NCBI RefSeq assembly: GCF_029433105.1
Contig: NZ_JARNTW010000001.1
Location: 186,001 to 250,000, forward strand
Reading direction: 5' to 3'
DNA: 64,000 bases
Source: Runella sp. MFBS21
GTDB taxonomy: Bacteria; Bacteroidota; Bacteroidia; Cytophagales; Spirosomataceae
Of this stretch, positions 25,008 through 33,815 are shown in pieces. The notes beneath the pieces are model-generated. The model did not search any database. It was not told the origin of the DNA and saw only the letters and a program-made list of their open reading frames with translations. The number at the start of each line of letters is the position of its first letter. Within the stretch, counting starts at the first letter, position 1. A program made the translations under genes and the position numbers.

Positions 25008-25040
25008 CGGGTAAGGAGTTTTGGCTCTTTACCCGCTTTT
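25008..25040 (+). terminator. Terminator between susD and the dipeptidase gene
   Basis: CGGGTAAGGAG (25008-25018) pairs with CTCTTTACCCG (25025-25035) over 11 bp including one G-T pair, followed by CTTTTA. The short T-run suggests partial termination, so the dipeptidase could still be transcribed with the Sus pair at a lower level. Confidence 0.65.
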
Positions 25041-25069
25041 ACCTTATCATTTTCAAACTAAATCATTTC

Positions 25070-26332
25070 ATGAAAACCCTTATCCGTTCTACACTCATTT
25101 CGTGCTTTGCCTTGAGTACCTCTGTAGCAATGAGTCAGGAAACAGACAAAGCTTTGCTCAAAAAAGCAAAAAAAATTCACGAGAAAGCTTTCACTGTCGA
25201 TACTCACGCTGATACGCCTATGTTGCTCTCGCGCGGAGGATTTGATATTACCAAAGACAACGACGCCCGCACAACCAATAGCAAAGTGGACTATCCGCGT
25301 ATGAAGCGCGGCGGACTAGATGCTATCTTTTTTGCGGTTTATTTGGGTCAAGGCCCGCGTAATACTGAAGCCCACGAAGCCGCCAAAAAACGTGCGTTGG
25401 ATATTTTTGAAGCCGTCAATACTACCCTGAAAAATACGAGTTCGGAAGCCGAGCTGGCCACTACGCCCGAAGAAGCTTACCGCATTGGAAAAACAGGAAA
25501 AAGAGTTATTTTCATTGGTGTCGAAAATGGCTATGCCATGGGTCATGATTTGAAAATGCTCCAAAAATTTTATGATTTGGGTGCACGCTACATGACGCTT
25601 TGCCACTCAAGCAACAACGACATCTGTGACTCTTCTACCGACCCCAAAGGAGCCGAATATCAAGGCCTTAGCCCATTGGGGGAGCAAGTAGTAAAAGAAA
25701 TGAATCGTTTGGGGATGATTATCGACATATCGCACGTCTCTGATTCTACCTTCTATGATGCCATTCGCCTTTCTAAAGTTCCTATTGTAGCCACTCACTC
25801 AGGCGCTCGCGCTATCTGCAATCACCCTCGTAATCTTACCGATGATATGCTCAAAGCTTTGGCTAAAAACGGGGGGGTGATTCAGTTGAATTTGTTGAGC
25901 GATTATATCAAAACGATTCCTCCTAGCCCCGAAAGAGAGGCTGCTATGAAGGGTCTTTATGAAAAATACAACATCAAAGATCGTCGCGGCATGGCTACTT
26001 TGTCGGAAGAGCAGCAGAAACAAGCCCGTGCTGAGTTTATGGAATTAAACAAAAAATATCCCGTGCAACTCGCTACTGTCAAAGATGCAATCGACCATAT
26101 TGATCACATCGTCAAGCTTATTGGTATCGACCATGTAGGTATGGGGGCTGATTTTGACGGTGGTGGCGCTTTGGCTGATTGCTTTGATGTAAGCCAATAC
26201 GAAAACATGACCATTGAATTGGTACGTAGGGGTTATTCCAAGAAAGACATCGAAAAGATTTGGAGCGGCAATTTTTTCCGTGTCATGAAAGCGGTTGAAA
26301 AAGGAAAAACCCAAGAAGTAAGCCTCAAGTAA
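25070..26332 (+). CDS. Exported membrane-dipeptidase-like peptidase, family M19
   Basis: Zinc dipeptidase of 420 residues with an N-terminal signal peptide (cleavage near SVAMSQ at 18-23), so it acts in the periplasm or outside. Metal-site motifs: TVDTHADTPML (His and Asp of the first site), GVENGY (bridging Glu), DISHVSDSTFYD (His) and ATHSGARAICNHPRNLTDD (His). GIDHVGMGADFDGG near residue 345 is also diagnostic. Family members hydrolyse dipeptides, including those with a C-terminal D-residue. It follows a SusC/SusD pair, which suggests the system imports small peptides; the hairpin between them argues for reduced expression relative to the pair. Confidence 0.93.
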   Translation: MKTLIRSTLISCFALSTSVAMSQETDKALLKKAKKIHEKAFTVDTHADTPMLLSRGGFDITKDNDARTTNSKVDYPRMKRGGLDAIFFAVYLGQGPRNTEAHEAAKKRALDIFEAVNTTLKNTSSEAELATTPEEAYRIGKTGKRVIFIGVENGYAMGHDLKMLQKFYDLGARYMTLCHSSNNDICDSSTDPKGAEYQGLSPLGEQVVKEMNRLGMIIDISHVSDSTFYDAIRLSKVPIVATHSGARAICNHPRNLTDDMLKALAKNGGVIQLNLLSDYIKTIPPSPEREAAMKGLYEKYNIKDRRGMATLSEEQQKQARAEFMELNKKYPVQLATVKDAIDHIDHIVKLIGIDHVGMGADFDGGGALADCFDVSQYENMTIELVRRGYSKKDIEKIWSGNFFRVMKAVEKGKTQEVSLK

Positions 26333-26358
26333 AGTTTATTTCTAACAGTCTGATATAT

Positions 26359-26395
26359 AAAAAACGGGCAGAGTCAGCGACTCTGCCCGTTTTTT
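26359..26395. terminator. Bidirectional terminator between convergent operons
   Basis: A perfect 17-bp inverted repeat with a three-base loop: the arm at 26359-26375 starts with six A and contains CGGGCAGAGTC, and its complement at 26379-26395 ends with six T. It serves the dipeptidase gene on the plus strand and the operon ending at 26524 on the minus strand. Confidence 0.9.
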
Positions 26396-26523
26396 ATGAA
26401 GTTAATTTAGACAGTAGAGCAAAAATTTTTGTGTGCCTGATTGAGTATAATTCGTTGATTTTGAATGGGCAAAAATTAATAATTGACCGTCGGGTAGCAC
26501 CGTTGTGCTTTAGCACTTAACTT

Positions 26524-28944
26524 TTATAAAGCCGCTTTTTTGACTTCAAAAGTCGCGGTTTTACTGCCAGCTTGGCCATCGTTGGTGAGACCTTGCACCA
26601 CTATTTTGTAAGTTCCGAGCTGTTCGGAAGCATAAAAATTCAACGATGCTTTTCCTTCGGCATTGGTCATCAATTGCGGCGACCAATGGAGCAAATTTCT
26701 AAAATCTGGCACACGTGTTTTTTGGGCGGCTTCGGTATCATAGCGGGGAGCATAAAATTCTTTTTTGCCTTGCACTCCTTCATAAGACAACACCAAGGCG
26801 CGTGGGTCGATGGGGAAACCCGCCATATCACCTTTATAAGTAGTATAGCTCACAATTCCCGAAAAAGACATGGTTCCTAAGTAGTAAAGCCCGTCTATTA
26901 CTTCCAATTTTTTAACTTTCAAAGGGTCAAAAGCGATGATTTTGTCGGTATCAAACACAGGTACACCATCCATCAAAACCAGCGGTTCTTCTTCAAAAAG
27001 TACGTTGGGTTGTAATAAATCAACGACACGAAAACGAAATTTACCCTGTCTTTTCCGAACTACTACCCCTGGTACATATTCTCTCATCACCTCCTCCATG
27101 GTCGGGAATCGGGTATAGGCATCTAGCAGATACCTTTCGTCGGGTTTGCCAAAAAACGCCAATGTATCCGTCTCTCCAGTGGTCATTTGCTGTGCCCATT
27201 TGGGCAAAAAAGCATTGTAAGTCTGCATGTTGATGCTTCGAGCCTGAAGATTGTTTTTCCAAGTAGCATTCCACGCAAAAGGCGGCAAAGTACGTATGCC
27301 AAATTTGTCAGAAAAAGGGCTCAAGATTTCGATACGAGAAGTAGTATCTACTTGGGTATTGGTTTGGACAACCACTTCTTGCGAACCAAAAAAATGTTTC
27401 ATTTCAAAAGCAATTCTTCCTTGTGCATCACTTGTGGATACAAATAACTGAGGCCTTTTGGAAGGTGCTGCAAGATAGGTATTGACCCACGGCACAGGTG
27501 CGCCCGTTTGGGGATTTAGCACTTTGCCTCGTATAAAATGTCCTCCATTTTCGGGAATATAATCAAATGAAAGCTTTTGCTTGTCAAGTACTTCGTCCCA
27601 AGTAAAACGCCGCCATCCGTGGGTAAGCATCAGATTATCAATGGCTGTATTAGCGGTTTCATCGGTATTGTTGAAATAATATTGGGGCGATTCTACGTTT
27701 CCTTTCAAGTCAGAAGAAAGGCCAAGGTAGCTTTCAATCATGGGATGGTTTTCGACAGGCAGCGAATCTACCAGATAAACCGATACTGACAAATCCGCTG
27801 AAGCAGGAGTATTTCCCTTGCCGGTGGTTCCCAAATCAAGTTCAATTTTTTGGCGGGGGGCGTATTGATTCTTGTCTGTTTTGGCACTAATACTTAGATT
27901 TTGAGCGGGGCGTTTGAAATAAAGGCGTTCGCACAAAGGCTTTTGGGATTCGTCAAAAAGCGTAATAGCAGTGATGCCATCCGCCAAATCGCTCTTGTTA
28001 ATTAAAAACACCGACTGTCCCTCTTTCAATATTTTTTTCTCGGCGTATTTAGGGCTTCCTTTAGTATGAGCCAAGACATAAACGGAAGCATTGGAAGAAG
28101 CATTGGACAATACCTCCACCTTGAGCCACCGTGCCGTAGAGTCGGTGACTTTCAATACAAACCCTTTTTCTTGAACCGTAGGAAGATTATAAACCAGCCA
28201 TTTCTTGTGCTCATCTTTCAGCAATACGCGGTACTTTTCACCTGTCTGAGGTTTGAATTGAAAAGAACCAATCCCAAATTTTGAGGGTTCAAATCGAACT
28301 ATGGTATCATTTTGCTGATTGACTATCGCGCCATTAAATTTGATTCCCTTTCCTGCTATATCCGTAGCTCTAAATCCTAGCTTGCTTTCCATTCCCTGCA
28401 CCAATTGCCCTCCTTCTGGAAATAGTTGCAAATCATAGGCTAAAGTAGGCGCTGCTGAAGGGATAAAGGTAGGCTTACTGAAAGGGTTGGCAATGGTAAT
28501 GAGAGTTTCGAAATAAAAATCAGGGCTAAAGTTTTTCATCCAGTTGGTATAACACCTTACGGAGTAATGTCCACTCTGCAAAAAAGGCGGGATGAAAAGC
28601 GAGCCATTTCCTTTACCTTTTTCTAGGGCTATTTTGGTTTGTAAAACTGGGTTATGCTCTTTGTCTAAGACATCAAGGTAAGCTACTTTGCTCATGTCTA
28701 ATGGATGGTGTAGCAAGGCATCTACACAAATGGCCTTAAACCAAATACTTTCTCCCACCACATAAAGAGGCCTGTCAAGATGGACAAACATCTTTTCTTG
28801 CACAGTCCGCTGACCATGTTGTGTAAGCTTTTGGGGGAGATTTTGCTCTTGGCTTTTGGAGAGTAGGGGCATTCCAAAAATGCTAAAAATCACCGCTATT
28901 TGGGTTTTCCAATACGTATTTTTAAACGAAAAAAAGGGTTTCAT
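26524..28944 (-). CDS. Exported alpha-2-macroglobulin MG2-like protein with a C-terminal TonB-plug-like segment
   Basis: It has 806 residues from the ATG at 28944; an ATG at 28953 would add three and is possible. The signal peptide ends near SKSQ. Mature start: KMFVHLDRPLYVVGESIWFKA, the MG2 domain signature of macroglobulin-like proteins in Bacteroidota. A carboxypeptidase-like domain lies near 455-540 (FIRGKVLNPQTGAPVPWVNTYL). Around 630-720 is a plug-like stretch (VLMDGVPVFDTDKIIAF, LEVIDGLYYLGTMSFSGIVSY), but no barrel follows. It ends an operon with an STN-type TonB receptor and a DUF4249 lipoprotein, so it may form a surface complex with them. Function is not established. Confidence 0.82.
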   Translation of the reverse strand: MKPFFSFKNTYWKTQIAVIFSIFGMPLLSKSQEQNLPQKLTQHGQRTVQEKMFVHLDRPLYVVGESIWFKAICVDALLHHPLDMSKVAYLDVLDKEHNPVLQTKIALEKGKGNGSLFIPPFLQSGHYSVRCYTNWMKNFSPDFYFETLITIANPFSKPTFIPSAAPTLAYDLQLFPEGGQLVQGMESKLGFRATDIAGKGIKFNGAIVNQQNDTIVRFEPSKFGIGSFQFKPQTGEKYRVLLKDEHKKWLVYNLPTVQEKGFVLKVTDSTARWLKVEVLSNASSNASVYVLAHTKGSPKYAEKKILKEGQSVFLINKSDLADGITAITLFDESQKPLCERLYFKRPAQNLSISAKTDKNQYAPRQKIELDLGTTGKGNTPASADLSVSVYLVDSLPVENHPMIESYLGLSSDLKGNVESPQYYFNNTDETANTAIDNLMLTHGWRRFTWDEVLDKQKLSFDYIPENGGHFIRGKVLNPQTGAPVPWVNTYLAAPSKRPQLFVSTSDAQGRIAFEMKHFFGSQEVVVQTNTQVDTTSRIEILSPFSDKFGIRTLPPFAWNATWKNNLQARSINMQTYNAFLPKWAQQMTTGETDTLAFFGKPDERYLLDAYTRFPTMEEVMREYVPGVVVRKRQGKFRFRVVDLLQPNVLFEEEPLVLMDGVPVFDTDKIIAFDPLKVKKLEVIDGLYYLGTMSFSGIVSYTTYKGDMAGFPIDPRALVLSYEGVQGKKEFYAPRYDTEAAQKTRVPDFRNLLHWSPQLMTNAEGKASLNFYASEQLGTYKIVVQGLTNDGQAGSKTATFEVKKAAL

Positions 28945-28955
28945 AAAAAGCATTT

Positions 28956-30074
28956 TTATTGCCAAAAACTAGGTCTAATGATGGTGCCACCTCGCGTGCG
29001 GCAATCTGTGCAAGCATGGTCGCCTGTGATATATTGAGGAACCCTCGCTCCCTCAGGCCAATACTCTGATAAAAGAAGGTCGTGAGTTTTGAGAGCTTCT
29101 GCTGCACTGAGGGTGTCTGTCGGAACGCACCATTCGTATCGTCCCAATGAAGGAGTAATAAATATCCGCTGCTCTTGGGGCGTTACGGCACTAAAAAAAC
29201 CAAACACCAATTCTTGCGAATCGCTAGTAGAGTTGATATTGCCTGTGACTTGGGAGGGTTGTGGGTCAAACAAGCTGCCGGTGGTTTCGGTGGTTTTGGC
29301 GAGGTTTGTCCAGTATTCAAATCCTTCTTGCGTAAGTCCATATTGTTTTACTAAAATGCTATACTTAACAAGCATTTTATTACTCGAAGTCGGGACATTT
29401 GTGATAGGAATATCTCTAATCAAATCTTGTGTAAGCTTTATGGTGGAAGCCAATAGAATTGTAGATGGCTTCTCAGAACTCCAACAAGTGTTGATATTTT
29501 CGACTCGGTCTATAATGGAATTATTTTTAACTTCATACAAAGAATAGAGTGACATCCGGTATTCCCAAGTTTCTTCAAATTTCCACCGATAAAAACGGGT
29601 TTTGGCGCGCGGGTCGTGGGTATTGATGTTGATTTGGACGGCGCTTTTATCGGCAGCTATTTTGTAAGTAATGCTATCAATAGGTGGGGTTTGTTTGACC
29701 TCTACGTAGGATGAGACATATTCTTTGCGAGTGGAAGTGCGGATACGGAGTCTAAACTGCTCGGCTTCGTTAAAAGCCCTGGGTGCCAGGCGATAAAGTC
29801 CTTTTCCTATTTCGGTAAAGTTATAAACACTTCCTTTATTTCCTTCTACAATCACTTGGGCTCCTACGGCAGCCGTAAAAGCGTTTTTGTTGGTAACGAG
29901 CTGCGTATAACTAAGCTGAATACGGCTACTGTCTTTTGCTCCAGTATTCAAGAATCCATCTACTACCAAAAACTTGTCAGCGGCCGTAACTTCAGGAGGT
30001 GAGAAGGGTACAATACAGCCTTCTAACCCCAACATTACTATCAATACCGCCACAATCCCAAAAAAGGTTTTCAT
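28956..30074 (-). CDS. DUF4249-family lipoprotein
   Basis: Lipoprotein of 372 residues: signal MKTFFGIVAVLIVMLGLEGC with the lipidated Cys at residue 20, then IVPFSPPEVTAADKFLVVDGFL, the standard DUF4249 opening. Mostly beta-sheet predicted by eye (VQININ, YRWKFEETWEY). Cys pairs near the C-terminus (HACTDCRTRGG) are common in this family. DUF4249 genes normally lie next to a TonB receptor, as here (gap 11 bases upstream). The family is thought to act as the surface partner of such receptors, which is inference from context rather than known biochemistry. Confidence 0.9.
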   Translation of the reverse strand: MKTFFGIVAVLIVMLGLEGCIVPFSPPEVTAADKFLVVDGFLNTGAKDSSRIQLSYTQLVTNKNAFTAAVGAQVIVEGNKGSVYNFTEIGKGLYRLAPRAFNEAEQFRLRIRTSTRKEYVSSYVEVKQTPPIDSITYKIAADKSAVQININTHDPRAKTRFYRWKFEETWEYRMSLYSLYEVKNNSIIDRVENINTCWSSEKPSTILLASTIKLTQDLIRDIPITNVPTSSNKMLVKYSILVKQYGLTQEGFEYWTNLAKTTETTGSLFDPQPSQVTGNINSTSDSQELVFGFFSAVTPQEQRIFITPSLGRYEWCVPTDTLSAAEALKTHDLLLSEYWPEGARVPQYITGDHACTDCRTRGGTIIRPSFWQ

Positions 30075-30085
30075 AAGCTTTAAAG

Positions 30086-32857
30086 CTAAAATCTAAAATT
30101 ATAAGTAATGGTGGGGATGGGTTGCCCAAAAATTGAAAGCATATATCCGTTTACTACGCCATTTTGGGTACGGAAATAAACAGACGAAGGATTTTTACGT
30201 CCCAATAAGTTAAACACGGCGAAGGTCCAGGAGCTATGCGCTAGTTTTTTGATTTTGTGATTTCCTTCCACATTCATTGAAAAATCAACCCTGAAATAAT
30301 CAGGAATCCTGAATTGGTTGCGGTCGGCATAATAAATCCGTGGTACCCCTTCGAGCACATATTTTCCAATCGGTGGGGTATAAGGGCGGCCACTGCTATA
30401 CGTCATATTGAACGAAAGACTAAAGCGGTGCGAAAACTTATAATTGCTCACCAATGTAAAATCGTGCGGTTTGTCATAATTGCTTGGATAATATTCACCT
30501 TTGTTGGGTACATCCGATGCGGTAGGGTCATCTGCTTTGAGCAAAGAGCGAGCATAGGTATAGCTTACCCAGCCATTAAGCTTACCCGTAAGTTTTTTCA
30601 GCATCAATTCTACCCCGTATGCTTTTCCAGTAGTAGAAATGACTGCCGTCTCAATACGGTGGTTGAGAATCAACGAATCGCCTCCTTTATAATCCAGAAA
30701 ATGCTGAATGTTTTTATAATATGCCTCAATAGAAATCTCTAGTTTGTTGCCTCTCATATTACGATAAAGCCCCAAAGCCCATTGACTTCCTACTTGGGGT
30801 TTGATATAAGGATCGCTCAATTTCCAGATGTCTGTTGGCGACATTACCATTGTATTGGTCAACAAATGAATGTACTGACGAGTAGTATTATAACTTACCT
30901 TTAGAGAAGTAGAATTGTTAAGAAAATACCGTCCCGATACTCTAAACTCTGGCCCTTGATAGGTTTTGATGTTTTGGCCTGCTTTGTAAGTCTCACTACC
31001 TGAGGCATAAGGCTTCTCGATAGGAAGCCCTTCGGTATAAGTAGTGATGGTTTTGGGGCCTAAATAATTGAACATCGAAAAACGAATCCCACCCGCTAGC
31101 GATAGTCGAGGACTTACATCAAACCTATCTTCAATATAAATAGCACTTTCTACAGCTTGCTCCGCCTCCATGATGTCGGGTATCAACAACGACTCCCCAC
31201 CCACTGGCTGGAGCGTGCCAGGATGTAGTTTATAATGCGTAGATGTAATTCCAAAATCAAGTGTATGCTGCCGATGCAAAAAGTAAGTAAAATCTGCTTT
31301 TCCTTGGGTTTGACTAATATCAAAATTCAAATTGAAGGCATTGATAGGAACCCTCTCACTGCCTACCGTATATTGATAATGACTATATGCCCCTACAAAA
31401 ACCCCGTAGAGTTTAGAATTGAAAGTGTGCTTCCATTTGATAGATGCCAGATGATTTTGGTAGCTATAGGCCGTATCCCCAAAAAGCTTGAATTGGTCTT
31501 TGCTCAGATAACCCGTCAAAGAAATACTATTTTTTTCATTGATTTCGTGATTGACTTGTAAGTTTATATCATAAAAAGAGGCGGTACTCTTATTAAAAGA
31601 ATTATTGTCTAATCGCCTAAACAACCAGTTTGAATAGGTAGTGCGACCGCCCAAGATAAAAGATGACTTTTCTTTGATAATGGGTCCTTCTACCGCAAAA
31701 CGTCCCGTAAGGAGGCCAATCCCGCCTGAGCCCACAAATTTTTTCTTATTACCGTCGCGGCTATTGATTTCCAATACCGATGATAGACGCCCTCCGTATT
31801 TGGAGGGAATCGTACTTTTGTAAAGTTCAACTTCTTTAATCACATCAGGATTAAAAGCGGAGAAAAAACCAAAAAGGTGAGAAGGATTATAAACGACCGC
31901 GTCGTTGAACAAGATGAGGTTTTGGTCGGTAGAGCCACCTCTTACATTGAGCCCTACGCTACTTTCGCTCACGGCCTTTACTCCTGGAAGGGTAAGGACA
32001 GTACGCAGCAAGTCTGTTTCGCCAAAAGCTGTCGGAACCTGCTTCATAGTCTTGATATTGAGCTTTACTTGCCCCATTTGGGTACCTGCTACGTTGGCAT
32101 CTTTTCCGGCCGTAATCGATACTTCTTTCAAAGCCATTACACTTTCTTGCATTTCAATATCAAGCTTGCCGTCGCCATATAGCACAATCCGCCGATAGGT
32201 ATCCCTCATACCTATACTTTTTATTTTGAGGGTATGCTTGCCGCGCGGAATTGTCAATGAAAACAGCCCTAGCGCATCGGTCGAAGCACCTATAGAGGGG
32301 GATTCTATATACACAGAGGCCCCTATGACAGGCTCGCCCGTTTGAGAATTTCTCACATATCCCGTCAGAGTAGATTTTCCTTCAATAATACGCTGCCGTT
32401 GCACCCCAATATTATACGTTTTGCTTTCGGCGGTAGATAGTAGCCTATCTTGCTCTTCGGTAGTAGGAGCTACGTATAAGTTTTTATCTGTTTCTTTTTC
32501 TGAGGTATTATTTTCAAACAAATCGGCGGGGAGCTCTGTAATAATCGCTTGATCGGATGTCACAAAAACCCGGTCTTTGTCATCAATCGAAAATTTGAAA
32601 TCAGTACCATTGAATACCTGCAACAAGACCCTGACCAAAGGCTCATTATTGGCATCAAGGGTTATTTTTAGACTATCGAGCTGTGATGGGTCATAGTAAA
32701 AATAACAGCCTGTTTGGGTTTCGGCTTCTTTGACAAACTGTTCAAACCGCACGTCATTAAATCGCCCTGTTAGGCGTTTTTCGGATTTTGACTGAGCAAA
32801 AACCAAAGCATACCCAAACACAAAAAATAAAGTAAAAATCGTATAACGCTGTTTCAT
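30086..32857 (-). CDS. TonB-dependent receptor with an N-terminal STN domain
   Basis: Outer-membrane receptor of 923 residues. Signal peptide ends near VFAQ at 22. The STN (secretin/TonB short N-terminal) domain covers about 30-110 (RFNDVRFEQFVKEAETQTG, LDSLKITLDA), which in FecA-type receptors signals to an anti-sigma factor. No anti-sigma or ECF sigma gene is in this window. A carboxypeptidase-like domain follows at about 163-245 (TLTGYVRNSQTGEPVIGASV), then the plug (TVLTLPGVKAVSESSVGLNVRGG) and barrel ending YNFRF. The start overlaps the upstream gene by four bases and DUF4249 follows, so it is the second gene of a four-gene operon. Confidence 0.94.
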   Translation of the reverse strand: MKQRYTIFTLFFVFGYALVFAQSKSEKRLTGRFNDVRFEQFVKEAETQTGCYFYYDPSQLDSLKITLDANNEPLVRVLLQVFNGTDFKFSIDDKDRVFVTSDQAIITELPADLFENNTSEKETDKNLYVAPTTEEQDRLLSTAESKTYNIGVQRQRIIEGKSTLTGYVRNSQTGEPVIGASVYIESPSIGASTDALGLFSLTIPRGKHTLKIKSIGMRDTYRRIVLYGDGKLDIEMQESVMALKEVSITAGKDANVAGTQMGQVKLNIKTMKQVPTAFGETDLLRTVLTLPGVKAVSESSVGLNVRGGSTDQNLILFNDAVVYNPSHLFGFFSAFNPDVIKEVELYKSTIPSKYGGRLSSVLEINSRDGNKKKFVGSGGIGLLTGRFAVEGPIIKEKSSFILGGRTTYSNWLFRRLDNNSFNKSTASFYDINLQVNHEINEKNSISLTGYLSKDQFKLFGDTAYSYQNHLASIKWKHTFNSKLYGVFVGAYSHYQYTVGSERVPINAFNLNFDISQTQGKADFTYFLHRQHTLDFGITSTHYKLHPGTLQPVGGESLLIPDIMEAEQAVESAIYIEDRFDVSPRLSLAGGIRFSMFNYLGPKTITTYTEGLPIEKPYASGSETYKAGQNIKTYQGPEFRVSGRYFLNNSTSLKVSYNTTRQYIHLLTNTMVMSPTDIWKLSDPYIKPQVGSQWALGLYRNMRGNKLEISIEAYYKNIQHFLDYKGGDSLILNHRIETAVISTTGKAYGVELMLKKLTGKLNGWVSYTYARSLLKADDPTASDVPNKGEYYPSNYDKPHDFTLVSNYKFSHRFSLSFNMTYSSGRPYTPPIGKYVLEGVPRIYYADRNQFRIPDYFRVDFSMNVEGNHKIKKLAHSSWTFAVFNLLGRKNPSSVYFRTQNGVVNGYMLSIFGQPIPTITYNFRF

Positions 32858-33567
32858 GGGTGAAGTTTGTCGTACTGTGTGGCTATTTCGATAAGTGCAA
32901 GTTCTGTGGTTTTACGGTATTTTATTTTTTTGTCTCTCAAATGCCGTTTTAAAGCCCTTTTGTCCTCTTTCAATAGCCCCAAAACCGCTTGTTTAGAGCG
33001 TATGATATGGTATTTGTCGTCTTTTTTAAGATAATAAAATGTTTTTTCTGGAAAGCTTACAGTCACTTTATTACTCTCTATTTGCTCTTGCCTTTGCTTG
33101 GTTCGGCGTACAATAAGAGCCGTTTTGCCACTGTACAACAAATCATAAAAACCAGTTACACTGATTCCACTTTGCGGATCGGCTTCCAATCTTACAAACT
33201 GATGCTCCAGTACCCTAAAGCTTTTGATACGCTCACTTTGAAGCTGCACCAGACCAATTCTTTCTTGATGACGCACTACTACTTTGTCTTTCACAATGTC
33301 GTAGAGCATGTTTATAGGTTCATACAACTGCCCGTCATAGACTACTGAACCATCCTGCCAGGTTTCGGTTTCAAAAAATTGATGGTCTTTAGAGCGACTA
33401 TCATAAATATGATAGCGATTGCCATTATACAAATGAGGTGACAGGCGAGTTTCGGCCTTGTAAAGTGCAAGAGGAGTATCGGCGATTGTGGCCGAGGGTA
33501 CATTTTGCCCCTTTAAAGAAAGCACTGCGCAAACAGAGTACCCTAAAAACAGTAGAGTTTTGTGCAT
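32854..33567 (-). CDS. Exported protein of unknown function at the head of the TonB/DUF4249 operon
   Basis: It has 237 residues with a signal peptide (MHKTLLFLGYSVCAVLSLKGQ). I do not recognise a family. The mature protein is beta-rich through its middle (QDGSVVYDGQLYEPINMLYDIVKDKVVVRH) and ends in a very basic helix (KRALKRHLRDKKIKYRKTTELALIEIATQYDKLHP). The stop overlaps the receptor start by four bases, so the two are translationally coupled. It may be a periplasmic partner of the receptor. Being first in the operon makes it worth a structural prediction. Confidence 0.8.
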   Translation of the reverse strand: MHKTLLFLGYSVCAVLSLKGQNVPSATIADTPLALYKAETRLSPHLYNGNRYHIYDSRSKDHQFFETETWQDGSVVYDGQLYEPINMLYDIVKDKVVVRHQERIGLVQLQSERIKSFRVLEHQFVRLEADPQSGISVTGFYDLLYSGKTALIVRRTKQRQEQIESNKVTVSFPEKTFYYLKKDDKYHIIRSKQAVLGLLKEDKRALKRHLRDKKIKYRKTTELALIEIATQYDKLHP

Positions 33568-33752
33568 AGAGTGTGAATAAAGCCGTTTTTTTATTTAAAA
33601 GTAGTAAAACTTTTATTTTACTTAGCTATGAATATTGTTGATTTTCAAAAACTTGAATATTTATGAGTATTTACGCTTCCCAAGAGGAGTGTGTTGCATT
33701 TTTTTGTTTGTATTTTAAGCTTTAATTGGGTAACTATGTTCTAAAATACAAT

Positions 33753-33780
33753 AGCGGTGGCTTTACTTAAAGCCACCGCT
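33753..33780 (-). terminator. Terminator downstream of the TolC gene
   Basis: AGCGGTGGCTTT (33753-33764) and its perfect complement AAAGCCACCGCT (33769-33780) with a four-base loop, 36 bases after the TolC stop. On the minus strand the sequence that follows is T-rich but interrupted (ATTGTATTTT). Confidence 0.7.
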
Positions 33781-33815
33781 GACGGTATAAACATTCTAAT
33801 CCTATAAACGCTCTT

